A DNA stretch of 8,418 nt from Bacteroidaceae bacterium (GCA_017961965.1 JAGCWG010000500.1:1-8418), one strand, 5' to 3'; counted from the first letter of the stretch, positions 1 through 6,355 are shown. Numbers and translations are program-made. The notes: generated by a model from the letters alone, not told the origin.

Positions 1-178
1 TAAAAAGAAGTTATACATGAAGATAAAAAGACGAATGTCTATCGCATCGTGATTTCAAAAGCAATCAGCAAAAGAGTATCGTCTTTTTAACTCCTTTTTT
101 ACTACACTATAACTACTCTATAACTTCTTACAAGTAAAGCGTAAGCAATACTTGCCAAAGTTTAGTTAATAATTTTAG
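1..178 (-). promoter_or_regulatory. Structured 5' leader (or small RNA) of a gene beyond the left edge
   Basis: Read leftward from the promoter at 184-214, this stretch has several perfect inverted repeats that could form a folded RNA. A 6-bp hairpin pairs 149-154 with 131-136. An 11-bp stem pairs 119-129 with 5-15. Inside it a second 11-bp stem pairs 79-89 with 24-34, and inside that a 5-bp stem pairs 50-54 with 63-67. A GGAG on the minus strand (around 92-95) has no start codon at a useful distance. An ATG at 18-16 opens a frame (M-Y-N-F-F-L) to the window edge and may be the start of the next gene, but six codons cannot prove this. I recognise no known riboswitch family. A free-standing small RNA is the alternative reading. 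Confidence 0.4.
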
Positions 179-183
179 CCCTA

Positions 184-214
184 CAAATATACAGCAATAT
201 TTTGTATCGGCAAA
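184..214 (-). promoter_or_regulatory. Bacteroidetes-type promoter reading leftward
   Basis: On the minus strand the -33 element TTTG (211-214) and the -7 element TATATTTG (184-191) are separated by exactly 19 bases. This matches the Bacteroidetes primary sigma factor pattern TTTG-N19-21-TAnnTTTG. Transcription would start near 178. It lies beyond the terminator of the large secreted-protein gene, so it most likely drives a separate leftward unit whose coding part is outside the window. Confidence 0.6.
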
Positions 215-242
215 AGATTTTGGCATTTTTCGCATACAGAAA

Positions 243-270
243 GAGGGTGTGCCACACTCGGCACACCCTC
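243..270 (-). terminator. Intrinsic terminator of the large secreted-protein gene
   Basis: A perfect 11-bp GC-rich inverted repeat (243-253 with 260-270) encloses a 6-base loop. On the minus strand the stem is followed by TTTCTGT, a short imperfect U-rich tract. It lies 29 bases past the stop codon at 300, the expected place for a rho-independent terminator. The plus-strand side has no immediate T run, so it probably works mainly for the minus strand. Confidence 0.75.
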
Positions 271-299
271 CAACCGTATTTTAACGAAGGGGACAATCC

Positions 300-3200
300 C
301 TACTTGTTGAGAACCTTAACACCATTCTTGATAACGACACCCTTGAAGTTACCGCCAACCTTCTGACCTGCGAGGTTGAAGATAGCGCCATTCTCTGTTG
401 CGTCAACTGCAACCTTCTCTACGCCTGTGAATGCACGAGCGAATGATTCGCCTGAGAGGTATTCGAGGTCGAAGTCAGAGAAGATAAGCCAGTCACTACC
501 AATTGAAGTATCCTTGCGGAAACCAAGCTCGAGGATTTCACCATCCTTGATAGTAATCTTAATCTCGTTCTTGTAAACTTCAGGATTCTTCTGAGTAATA
601 GTATAGAATCCGTACATTGAAGATGGATAGTAGTTTACAGCAGCAATAACTTCCTTGCCATCTGCATCCTTAACTACATTACCTTCAGCATCAACTTCCT
701 TTGTTTCAACTCTTGTATCGAATGGATATTCACCATCAGCCTTCTTTTCGTAAGTTACTTCCTCAAGCTTAGTGTATTTATCTTCTTCCAACACTGTCTG
801 AATCTTCTTGACAACAATGTTGCCTTCAACCAATTCTCTACCGTTTGCAACCTCGTCGAATGAACGAGTATTGCTGTTGTACTCGTAGATAGACTTAACG
901 TATGCTTCAGATGAAGCAGAAGCTGTCTTCATGAATACTACTGCATTGTGATCAGCCCATGTCTCTGTTGTACCACCATTATCCTTGAATGCCTTCAAGA
1001 GATCTGCTGTACAAGAACCACCGTTACGATATGTAGCGTTTACACGGAGAACATAGTCACCAGCAGGAAGACCATAAATCTTCTGTGAGAATGTGAAGTT
1101 ATTTCTGTTCCAAAGTTCAGCGTTGTTACGTCCGTACTCATTCTGAGTAGCATCACCTACTGTAGAAGTCCAACCTGTAGCAACATCTGTCTTACCGTCT
1201 TCACCTACAAAGTTGTCAAGCTTAGCATTAACCATGAGAGAAGAAACGTCAACACCCTTTTCGCTTGTTGCTGTCTCTGCACTGAGACTCTTCATCTGCA
1301 TCAAATGGATGTGATTTCCAACAGATGCGATGCAAGCATCGATTTCAGCCTTTGTTGCAAGCTTCTTAGACAATTTAGCCTGCTGATTTTCTATTGTAGT
1401 CTTAAGAGTTGCATCCTTATTGAATGCCTCGTCTTCTGATGCAGTTGAATAATAGTCATTAAGCAACTTGTAAGCATTTGCGAGTTCGTTGTACTCATCA
1501 ACCTTCTCGTAAGTATCAGTTTCTGCTGTACCTGCTACAGTATTAATGTAGTTCCAAAGTGGGTTAGCCCAATTGTCAGGTATATCCTCCAACGTATTCT
1601 TTGCATTGTAAGTAGCCATCTTCTTAGTTACCTCTGCTAAGTAGGCATTGAACTCCTTGAATACACCACATGCTTCATCGTAAAAAGCAGCTCCAGCAAT
1701 TGGATACTGGATAGAGTTAAGAAGATCGTTGAGCTTCTTCTTGTCTCCTGCAAAGAAATCCTCAGAAATCTGAGCTCTCAACTCATCAGAAGTCTTCTGA
1801 GTCATAGCAGTAAAGTTTGGCTGTGCGCCCAAGAAGTTAAGACGGAAACCTGTAACAACATTGGCAACAGAACCACCACCACCAATGAGGAGTTCACCAT
1901 CCTCTACTGAAATCACACCAGTCTCAACATCGTCCCAAGAATTAGCATTTGACTGCCATTCCCACCAGTTATTTAAGTTTTCAGAAGCCCTTGATGTAAC
2001 ACGTACTTCCTTAGTGTTCTCTGCGAAGCAACCGAGGAACTTATGTGCAACTGAAGAGTAGTCACCGATAGCATCCCAACCTCTTACGAGACAAGATACA
2101 GAGTAGTAACCATTAGGAAGACCAACAAGTCTCTGAGCTACACCTTCAATACCAGGTCTGTCTGGGTTCTTGAATGTACTTGCCCAACCTGTAGAGAAAC
2201 CTACAAGACGACCAGCGTACCAGAGACGTGAATTTTCACACCATCCTTCCTGATGATCCTGATACTTGAACCACTGACCCTTAACGCTACGGTCGCTTGA
2301 AATTACTACATTTGAAGTAATATCAGTTAAGTTAAAGCTTGACTGCTTCTTTGAATATGCATCTACACCCTGATGGTCATTATCCCATGCCATGCCAGCC
2401 CATGTTTCTTCTGTAAGATGCCAGAAATCACCGCCAGTAGCAGACTCATCAACAGGAGTATTTTCGATATTAACGAACCAAGGCGCATTAACAAGAGTAG
2501 TGAAATCCTTACCCTTATCCTCTGTTATCACCTGAGAGTCGAGATACTTAGCATGAGCAACTGCAAGGTCATTTACGATTTTCTCGTAATAATCCTTTGG
2601 AGTGCCAATCTTCTCAGCATCAGTCTCTGCTGCTGCATCCTTTGCGTTATTAACCGCAGTTCTGAACTCTTCAATTCCTGGGAAAGAAGTTCTTTCAAGC
2701 AAGAAAACACATGTCTTATTTATGTCTGCAAGCTTAAGGACAACCTCCTTGGCGTCAACATAAGCAGCCATAGCCTCAGTCAAACGCTGCTTTGCAGCAT
2801 CAATCTGCTGAGCTGTTTCTGCCTCGTTCACAATTTCATCAATATCACCCGCCAAGTTACCAAGAAGCTCTGCAAGAGCAGGGAAGCCAGCATCATCAAG
2901 TTCTGTAACCATGTCAGAAGCCTGTGCTGCAACTTCATTGTATTCTTCCTGAGCAACATCACGGAGATTTTCATCTGTAGCAGGACCATTATATATTACC
3001 TCGATGTTACCGAAGTCGAGACAGTCCTCCTTGATTACACCAGTCTTTCTGAATCCGAACTTCACATAAGCATCCTGAGTGAGCACGAACTTCTTTTCGT
3101 TCACATACTTACCTGCAGCGAAATACTTTCCGAAGCCTTCACAACAACTTGGACACCAAGTTTCAATTTTATTACCATCCTTATCTACGTAAGTATCCTG

Positions 3201-3752
3201 ATGGTCAGTCATCCAGTCGGAAGCAGTATGGAGTGCTCCTTCATGATTACCTGACTCAGCGATAGTCTTCATTACACGGTCATTAGCATACGTCACAGTT
3301 ACCTTATCATCAGCAAGGACATCAGCATACATATGACCATAATCGAACTTACCACCTCTGTGCATGTGGGCAAAGTTATCGGCTGGAGTACCCTCACGAT
3401 AGAATCCATTGCACCTGAAAGTGTAAGTACCTGCAGGCACCCTTACAATCTGGTAAAAGTCAAATTCACCCATGCTATAAAATCCAAAGACAGCAGGGCT
3501 ACCATTATTAAAATACGTACTTGGCAAGTACTCACTTGGTCCAGAAGTACCCTTCCAAACATTACCTAGGTCGCGAGCCATACTATAACGACCATATTCA
3601 AAAGTGCCCTTTGTTCCTGAGAAATCATCACCAAGTTCCTTTAAACCGAGGTCTTCAGCAACATTCTGATCAATTCCCCACTTACTTGGGTCTTGTGCAT
3701 ACATGGCAGAAGCAAACGCCACGAGTGACACGAAAGTAAACAGTTTCTTCAT
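300..3752 (-). CDS. Very large secreted multimodular protein (three repeated beta-rich modules)
   Basis: 1150 residues, function unknown. Residues 1-20 form a Sec signal peptide (MKK, hydrophobic core, AMYAQ before D21). With no Cys at the cut site it is not a lipoprotein. Three related modules are visible. Each has a strand pair around a (L/V)P-(A/N)-G-x-Y motif (about 99-121, 539-560, 888-911) and closes with a GFRK- or GFR-containing strand (228-256, 619-642, 1071-1100). Modules 1 and 3 are closest. Lysine- and alanine-rich, probably helical linkers (about 258-415 and 645-830) separate the modules. Module 3 has a charged insert near 954-1040. The tail 1111-1150 (FNLAGQKVG then KGVVIKNGVKVL) resembles the short C-terminal tail of many Prevotella exported proteins and, loosely, a type IX sorting signal. 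I see no catalytic signature. The modules look like carbohydrate-binding jelly rolls, so a cell-surface glycan or adhesion role is a guess. The start is fixed by the signal peptide. A 683-base leader region precedes it and a terminator follows. Confidence 0.85.
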   Translation of the reverse strand: MKKLFTFVSLVAFASAMYAQDPSKWGIDQNVAEDLGLKELGDDFSGTKGTFEYGRYSMARDLGNVWKGTSGPSEYLPSTYFNNGSPAVFGFYSMGEFDFYQIVRVPAGTYTFRCNGFYREGTPADNFAHMHRGGKFDYGHMYADVLADDKVTVTYANDRVMKTIAESGNHEGALHTASDWMTDHQDTYVDKDGNKIETWCPSCCEGFGKYFAAGKYVNEKKFVLTQDAYVKFGFRKTGVIKEDCLDFGNIEVIYNGPATDENLRDVAQEEYNEVAAQASDMVTELDDAGFPALAELLGNLAGDIDEIVNEAETAQQIDAAKQRLTEAMAAYVDAKEVVLKLADINKTCVFLLERTSFPGIEEFRTAVNNAKDAAAETDAEKIGTPKDYYEKIVNDLAVAHAKYLDSQVITEDKGKDFTTLVNAPWFVNIENTPVDESATGGDFWHLTEETWAGMAWDNDHQGVDAYSKKQSSFNLTDITSNVVISSDRSVKGQWFKYQDHQEGWCENSRLWYAGRLVGFSTGWASTFKNPDRPGIEGVAQRLVGLPNGYYSVSCLVRGWDAIGDYSSVAHKFLGCFAENTKEVRVTSRASENLNNWWEWQSNANSWDDVETGVISVEDGELLIGGGGSVANVVTGFRLNFLGAQPNFTAMTQKTSDELRAQISEDFFAGDKKKLNDLLNSIQYPIAGAAFYDEACGVFKEFNAYLAEVTKKMATYNAKNTLEDIPDNWANPLWNYINTVAGTAETDTYEKVDEYNELANAYKLLNDYYSTASEDEAFNKDATLKTTIENQQAKLSKKLATKAEIDACIASVGNHIHLMQMKSLSAETATSEKGVDVSSLMVNAKLDNFVGEDGKTDVATGWTSTVGDATQNEYGRNNAELWNRNNFTFSQKIYGLPAGDYVLRVNATYRNGGSCTADLLKAFKDNGGTTETWADHNAVVFMKTASASSEAYVKSIYEYNSNTRSFDEVANGRELVEGNIVVKKIQTVLEEDKYTKLEEVTYEKKADGEYPFDTRVETKEVDAEGNVVKDADGKEVIAAVNYYPSSMYGFYTITQKNPEVYKNEIKITIKDGEILELGFRKDTSIGSDWLIFSDFDLEYLSGESFARAFTGVEKVAVDATENGAIFNLAGQKVGGNFKGVVIKNGVKVLNK

Positions 3753-3813
3753 GATTAAGAAAAATGTTAGTTAAAATAAAAAAGGTTAATTAAAATCTCT
3801 TAATTTCTCTCTT

Positions 3814-3929
3814 GACTCAGCCTTGCCTCAGGGTTGCTTCAGAGTTGCCTCAGAGTATTCATCGGAGCGTCTGTTTTTTATCCTCACAGAGTCCTCAATG
3901 GTTCCTCAATGCCTCCTCATCAGTCCTCA
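3814..3929 (-). repeat. Nine-box direct array with 11-base period (TGAGG boxes)
   Basis: On the minus strand a TGAGG-like pentamer recurs with helical spacing. On the plus strand the boxes read CCTCA, ending at 3819 (ACTCA), 3830, 3841 (CTTCA) and 3852, all exactly 11 bases apart. A second group ends at 3886, 3897, 3908, 3919 and 3929, at steps of 11, 11, 11 and 10. The gap between groups is 34 bases, about three periods. In the proximal group the box continues as TGAGGCAA. Such spacing puts every box on the same face of DNA and resembles direct-repeat sites of OmpR/PhoB- or LytTR-type regulators, but nine copies is a lot. If transcribed, it lies in the leader of the secreted-protein mRNA. 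Confidence 0.75.
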
Positions 3930-3940
3930 CGGTTTGGCTT

Positions 3941-3985
3941 GAAGTGTTTCCAACCACAAAGGTCGGAGTTGTTTTCAACCGCAAA
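3941..3985 (-). repeat. Imperfect 20-base direct repeat, 25-base spacing
   Basis: On the minus strand TTTGCGGTTGAAAACAACTC (3985-3966) is followed by TTTGTGGTTGGAAACACTTC (3960-3941). The two match at 16 of 20 positions. It sits directly upstream of the 11-base array and may be a further protein-binding site or a decayed duplication. Confidence 0.5.
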
Positions 3986-4076
3986 AATCAAATTTCACGT
4001 TTTAAGCAAAGGAAATAAGCAAAAACAATTTGCAATTTTCATTGTTCATGTATATGCTACCCCTCATTCTTGATGG

Positions 4077-4084
4077 CAAAATTA
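4077..4084 (-). promoter_or_regulatory. Candidate -7 element for the secreted-protein gene
   Basis: The minus strand reads TAATTTTG, an exact TAnnTTTG match and the only one I found in the 683-base gap. No TTTG lies at the expected -33 position (about 4104-4109), so the assignment is weak. A regulator bound at the half-sites just upstream could compensate. Confidence 0.3.
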
Positions 4085-4113
4085 CAGTTTTACTAACGGC
4101 ACGACTTTGTAAT

Positions 4114-4170
4114 TTGTTACATATACACTCGAAATTGTTACATTCAAAAGAAAAAAATAAGAAATGTAAC
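4114..4170. promoter_or_regulatory. Cluster of GTTACA/TGTAAC half-sites, possible operator
   Basis: TTGTTACAT occurs at 4114-4122 and again at 4135-4143, 21 bases apart (two helical turns). The second copy forms a perfect 8-bp inverted repeat with AATGTAAC at 4163-4170, over an 18-base spacer. The cluster lies just upstream of the candidate -7 element at 4077-4084, where an activator or repressor site would be expected. The regulator is unknown. Confidence 0.35.
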
Positions 4171-4343
4171 GATTTTGCCACTTATTTTGTCTGTTTACAT
4201 CTGTGTCATTTTTACACTTATCGATGACTTTTCGTACAAAAGACGAAAACAACAACAAGGGTGAGCAAATCAAAGAATGTAATATACGACAAAAAATATT
4301 GACACATTTTTGCAGCCAAATCTTCCCAAAAAAATCCGCAAAA

Positions 4344-4457
4344 ACTAAAAAACTTAAAAACACACGAACTTAAAAACTCAGAAATCCACGAAAACTAAAA
4401 AACTTATAAACTTAAAAACTCAAAAACTAACGAACTTAAAAACTTAAAAACTTACGC
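4344..4457 (+). repeat. Degenerate 8-base tandem array (ACTTAAAA), overlaps end of CPBP gene
   Basis: Fourteen units begin at 4344, 4352, 4360, 4368, 4376, 4384, 4394, 4402, 4410, 4418, 4426, 4434, 4442 and 4450. All are 8 bases except the unit at 4384, which has 10 (ATCCACGAAA). The consensus is ACTYAAAA, with ACGA variants. The last units lie inside the CPBP gene and encode its C-terminal residues and stop codon. The array matches that at 5228-5320 in inverted orientation. Confidence 0.85.
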
Positions 4458-5221
4458 AAGAGAATGTATGTCGGATATGGAAGAAGGATAAGGATTGCGA
4501 TGCAATAGACAAGTGGGAGTTGATAGTCAACACCACACTGGTACATACACACTACACCAACAGTATTATTAATAATGTGTACAACGGAACTGAGAACGAT
4601 GTTACGGGTCTTGACATAAAGGGCTGCCAAAACAAGCCCTGCAAAGAATGCGAAGAAGACACGTGGAAGCGTGACATAGGCAATGGCAAAGCAGAAAGAC
4701 GAGAAGAAGATGACCTGTAGCTCCGTAGCACCTTTGGCAAGCATGTAGCGGATGATTGCCTCACGGAAAACAAGTTCCTCACACACAGGGCAGATGACAC
4801 AAAGGGCAGCTGCACCCAAAAATGAGCGTGTCACGGCATAGGAATTAGCCGTAGCGATGTCCGTCAAACCTATGACATTAACGAATGCTCCAAGCACAAC
4901 AATATAGAAAACGGCACCCGTAAGAGGAATCCATGAGCGTTTCCAATCCATACCCTTGCAATCGAAGGAGTGCTTGAAGTCAGTCATATTCATCACCCTT
5001 GCACCCACAACTGCAATCAAAGCACCAAGTATGGCGATGATGCCAAGGTAAGGCGACAGGAGCTGGAGAACATTGTCGCCAAAGAACTCCTTCCCCGTCG
5101 AGAAGTCAAAGCGTTCAAACTCGAAAGCGAGGAGAAACAGAAGGACGCTGAATATTGCTACGGTTGAGGACAACGTAAACAGAAACGCCACAACCAGAGG
5201 CTTGAGATACTTTGAGAGCAT
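4436..5221 (-). CDS. CPBP-family intramembrane protease-like protein, near-intact motifs
   Basis: 261 residues, very hydrophobic, about eight membrane segments (near 8-32, 56-76, 98-118, 132-147, 166-182, 188-203, 207-228, 235-256). It belongs to the CPBP family (CAAX protease / bacteriocin-processing type, ABI). Motif 1, EExxxR, is intact at E148-E149-R153. Motif 3, HxxxN, is intact at H215-N219. Motif 2 is normally FxxxH but here is F178-xxx-Y182, so one expected histidine is replaced. It may still be active or may have become a non-catalytic membrane protein. Substrate unknown; some family members give bacteriocin self-immunity. The start is supported because the paralogue upstream begins the same way (SKYLKP against EKYLKP). 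GC is near 50% in rows I counted. It lies 113 bases after the paralogue, between two inverted repeat arrays, and its last residues are encoded by repeat units. Confidence 0.85.
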   Translation of the reverse strand: MLSKYLKPLVVAFLFTLSSTVAIFSVLLFLLAFEFERFDFSTGKEFFGDNVLQLLSPYLGIIAILGALIAVVGARVMNMTDFKHSFDCKGMDWKRSWIPLTGAVFYIVVLGAFVNVIGLTDIATANSYAVTRSFLGAAALCVICPVCEELVFREAIIRYMLAKGATELQVIFFSSFCFAIAYVTLPRVFFAFFAGLVLAALYVKTRNIVLSSVVHIINNTVGVVCMYQCGVDYQLPLVYCIAILILLPYPTYILLRKFLSF

Positions 5222-5227
5222 ATTTTA

Positions 5228-5320
5228 AGTTTTTGAGTTTGTAAGTTTTTAAGCTTTTAAGTTCTCGCGGACTTTTGAGTCTATGAGTTCGTGAGTTTAT
5301 AAGTTTTTGAGTTTTTTAGT
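5228..5320 (-). repeat. Degenerate 8-base tandem array, inverted relative of 4344-4457
   Basis: On the minus strand ACTYAAAA units repeat at 8-base steps. AGT marks on the plus strand lie at 5228, 5236, 5244, (AGC 5252), 5260, then 5278, 5286, 5294, 5302, 5310 and 5318. One 10-base unit, GTCCGCGAGA (5272-5263), corresponds to ATCCACGAAA in the left array. It fills almost the whole spacer between the two CPBP genes and would form the 5' leader of the downstream one. Confidence 0.85.
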
Positions 5321-5334
5321 TATCGCAGAAGAGT

Positions 5335-6210
5335 TCACGAAAGTTTCGCTCTGACAATTACACGCTTCACTTTGAACCAAAGAGCTGGTGGCATGACAGG
5401 TTCGTCGGTATAGTAGGAACGCATGATTCGATAACAAGGATAAGCAAAGGGAACAAGATAACAGAATTTTATAAAACTCGAAAGAAATGTGACTGGCTCA
5501 TGATGCTGATCCTCTGCATACACAACGAAAATAATAATCGCAGCAGAATACATAAGAATCTGAGTAATAGTAGTCAGAACGACATTACACCGTTTAATGT
5601 ATATAATACCAGGAATAAGAGCAAGAATAAAATGACGAGGCATAGATATTGGAGAACTAACACCCATCATGGAATAACATAAAGAAGCAAATAATAACGT
5701 ACGTAATTTTGACGCGCCATTATTAAGCATCCATCTCATAATTGATTCACGAAATACCAATTCAATAAAGACTGGCATCAATATAACAAATGCTATTAAT
5801 CCAACTTTCGTATGCGTCAGAATTGAAATTGCATAAGCCAGATCCGTATCGTATTCTGGTTTAAGCATTGTAAAAAAAACATTTACGAAATACATGAAAT
5901 ACATCATTCCGACTATTGCTTTCCATGCGTTTTTCCAATCTATGCTCTTAATATCATAGGCTTTTCTAAAATCCACCATCCTCATACACCATGCAAAAAA
6001 AACAGCAATAATGCCGCTCATCAATTGCATATAAACAACATAATCTGATATAAATTTAGCTGCATCTTTACCAACAATTCCAGATTCAGAACCTGGCTCT
6101 ATGCTATCGCCATTGAACACATATACCAACAATGTTCCAAGAACAGCAGAGAGGACAAAAGAAAATACATAAATAATTGTCAAAACAACAGGTTTCAAAT
6201 ATTTTTCCAT
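5335..6210 (-). CDS. CPBP-family protein with degenerate active site (probable pseudoprotease)
   Basis: 291 residues, multi-pass membrane protein. Paralogous to the CPBP gene next to it: both begin (S/E)KYLKP, share the block MxDF-(K/R) followed by DWK-(R/N)-(S/A)-W, and align through LVFRE-(A/S)-I. All three CPBP motifs are damaged. EExxxR reads I149-E150-xxx-R154, so the first Glu is lost. FxxxH reads Y179-xxx-G183. HxxxN reads Q217-xxx-Y221. Known members use these Glu and His residues for catalysis, so this copy is probably inactive, yet its frame is open over its full length and the membrane segments are kept, which argues for a retained non-enzymatic role. Rows I counted are 30-35% GC, well below the about 50% of hisB and the other CPBP gene. 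It has a longer polar C-terminal tail (about 264-291). It starts 146 bases after hisB. Confidence 0.8.
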   Translation of the reverse strand: MEKYLKPVVLTIIYVFSFVLSAVLGTLLVYVFNGDSIEPGSESGIVGKDAAKFISDYVVYMQLMSGIIAVFFAWCMRMVDFRKAYDIKSIDWKNAWKAIVGMMYFMYFVNVFFTMLKPEYDTDLAYAISILTHTKVGLIAFVILMPVFIELVFRESIMRWMLNNGASKLRTLLFASLCYSMMGVSSPISMPRHFILALIPGIIYIKRCNVVLTTITQILMYSAAIIIFVVYAEDQHHEPVTFLSSFIKFCYLVPFAYPCYRIMRSYYTDEPVMPPALWFKVKRVIVRAKLS

Positions 6211-6260
6211 AATATTATAAGATTAGAAAATGTAAATATTAAATGCTATCTAAACATAAA

Positions 6261-6355
6261 AGAATTCAAAATTCAGAATTAAGGAACTTAGAACTCATAA
6301 TTCATAACTCAGAACTCTTTCTACATTCTAACTTCTGAATTTTGAATTCTTAATT
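6261..6355. repeat. Degenerate 7-base tandem array with 18-bp perfect inverted ends
   Basis: Thirteen units run from 6264 to 6355, all 7 bases except an 8-base unit at 6278. The left half reads ATTCAAA, ATTCAGA, ACTTAGA, ACTCATA and the like. From about 6314 the right half reads the complement (CTGAATT, TTGAATT). The ends, 6261-6278 and 6333-6350, are perfect 18-bp inverted repeats around a 54-base loop, so the transcript could form a long A/U-rich hairpin just past the hisB stop codon. No U-run follows, so it is not a classical terminator, but it may protect the hisB 3' end. Confidence 0.8.

Larger units (their letters stand above)
3753..4343. other. Long AT-rich regulatory gap upstream of the secreted-protein gene
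   Basis: No convincing gene lies here. Short open frames on both strands are of low complexity and lack family features. From the secreted-protein start outward it holds an A/T-rich start region without a Shine-Dalgarno site, the 11-base-period array (3814-3929), a 25-base-spaced direct repeat (3941-3985), a candidate -7 element (4077-4084) and GTTACA/TGTAAC half-sites (4114-4170). The rest, 4171-4343, is A-rich with no structure I can name. If the candidate promoter is used, the mRNA has an untranslated leader of about 320 bases. Confidence 0.6.

Noticed and set aside
2373..3254. 293-codon open frame on the plus strand
   Set aside because: It lies wholly antisense to the secreted-protein gene, whose signal peptide, internal repeats and tail are convincing. 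Its translation is rich in Ser, Leu, Cys and Ile with no domain pattern, as expected from reading the complement.
3941..3985. Two-copy CRISPR-like repeat with GTTG...AAAC
   Set aside because: Only two imperfect copies separated by 5 bases; not a repeat-spacer layout.
3812..4073. Two overlapping plus-strand open frames (68 and 79 codons)
   Set aside because: They arise from the 11-base array and the A-rich spacer. There is no conserved motif, and the period of 11 is not compatible with a peptide repeat.
4082..4363. 93-codon minus-strand frame upstream of the secreted-protein gene
   Set aside because: Phe- and Ile-rich low-complexity translation of AT-rich spacer, running into the 8-base array; no family resemblance or initiation signal.
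4344..4457. CRISPR array
   Set aside because: Units are only 8 bases, directly abutting and degenerate, without spacers; no cas gene is present.
4436..5320. Transposon or insertion sequence bounded by inverted repeats
   Set aside because: No transposase, no target-site duplication seen, and the inverted arrays are degenerate 8-base tandems rather than defined terminal repeats.
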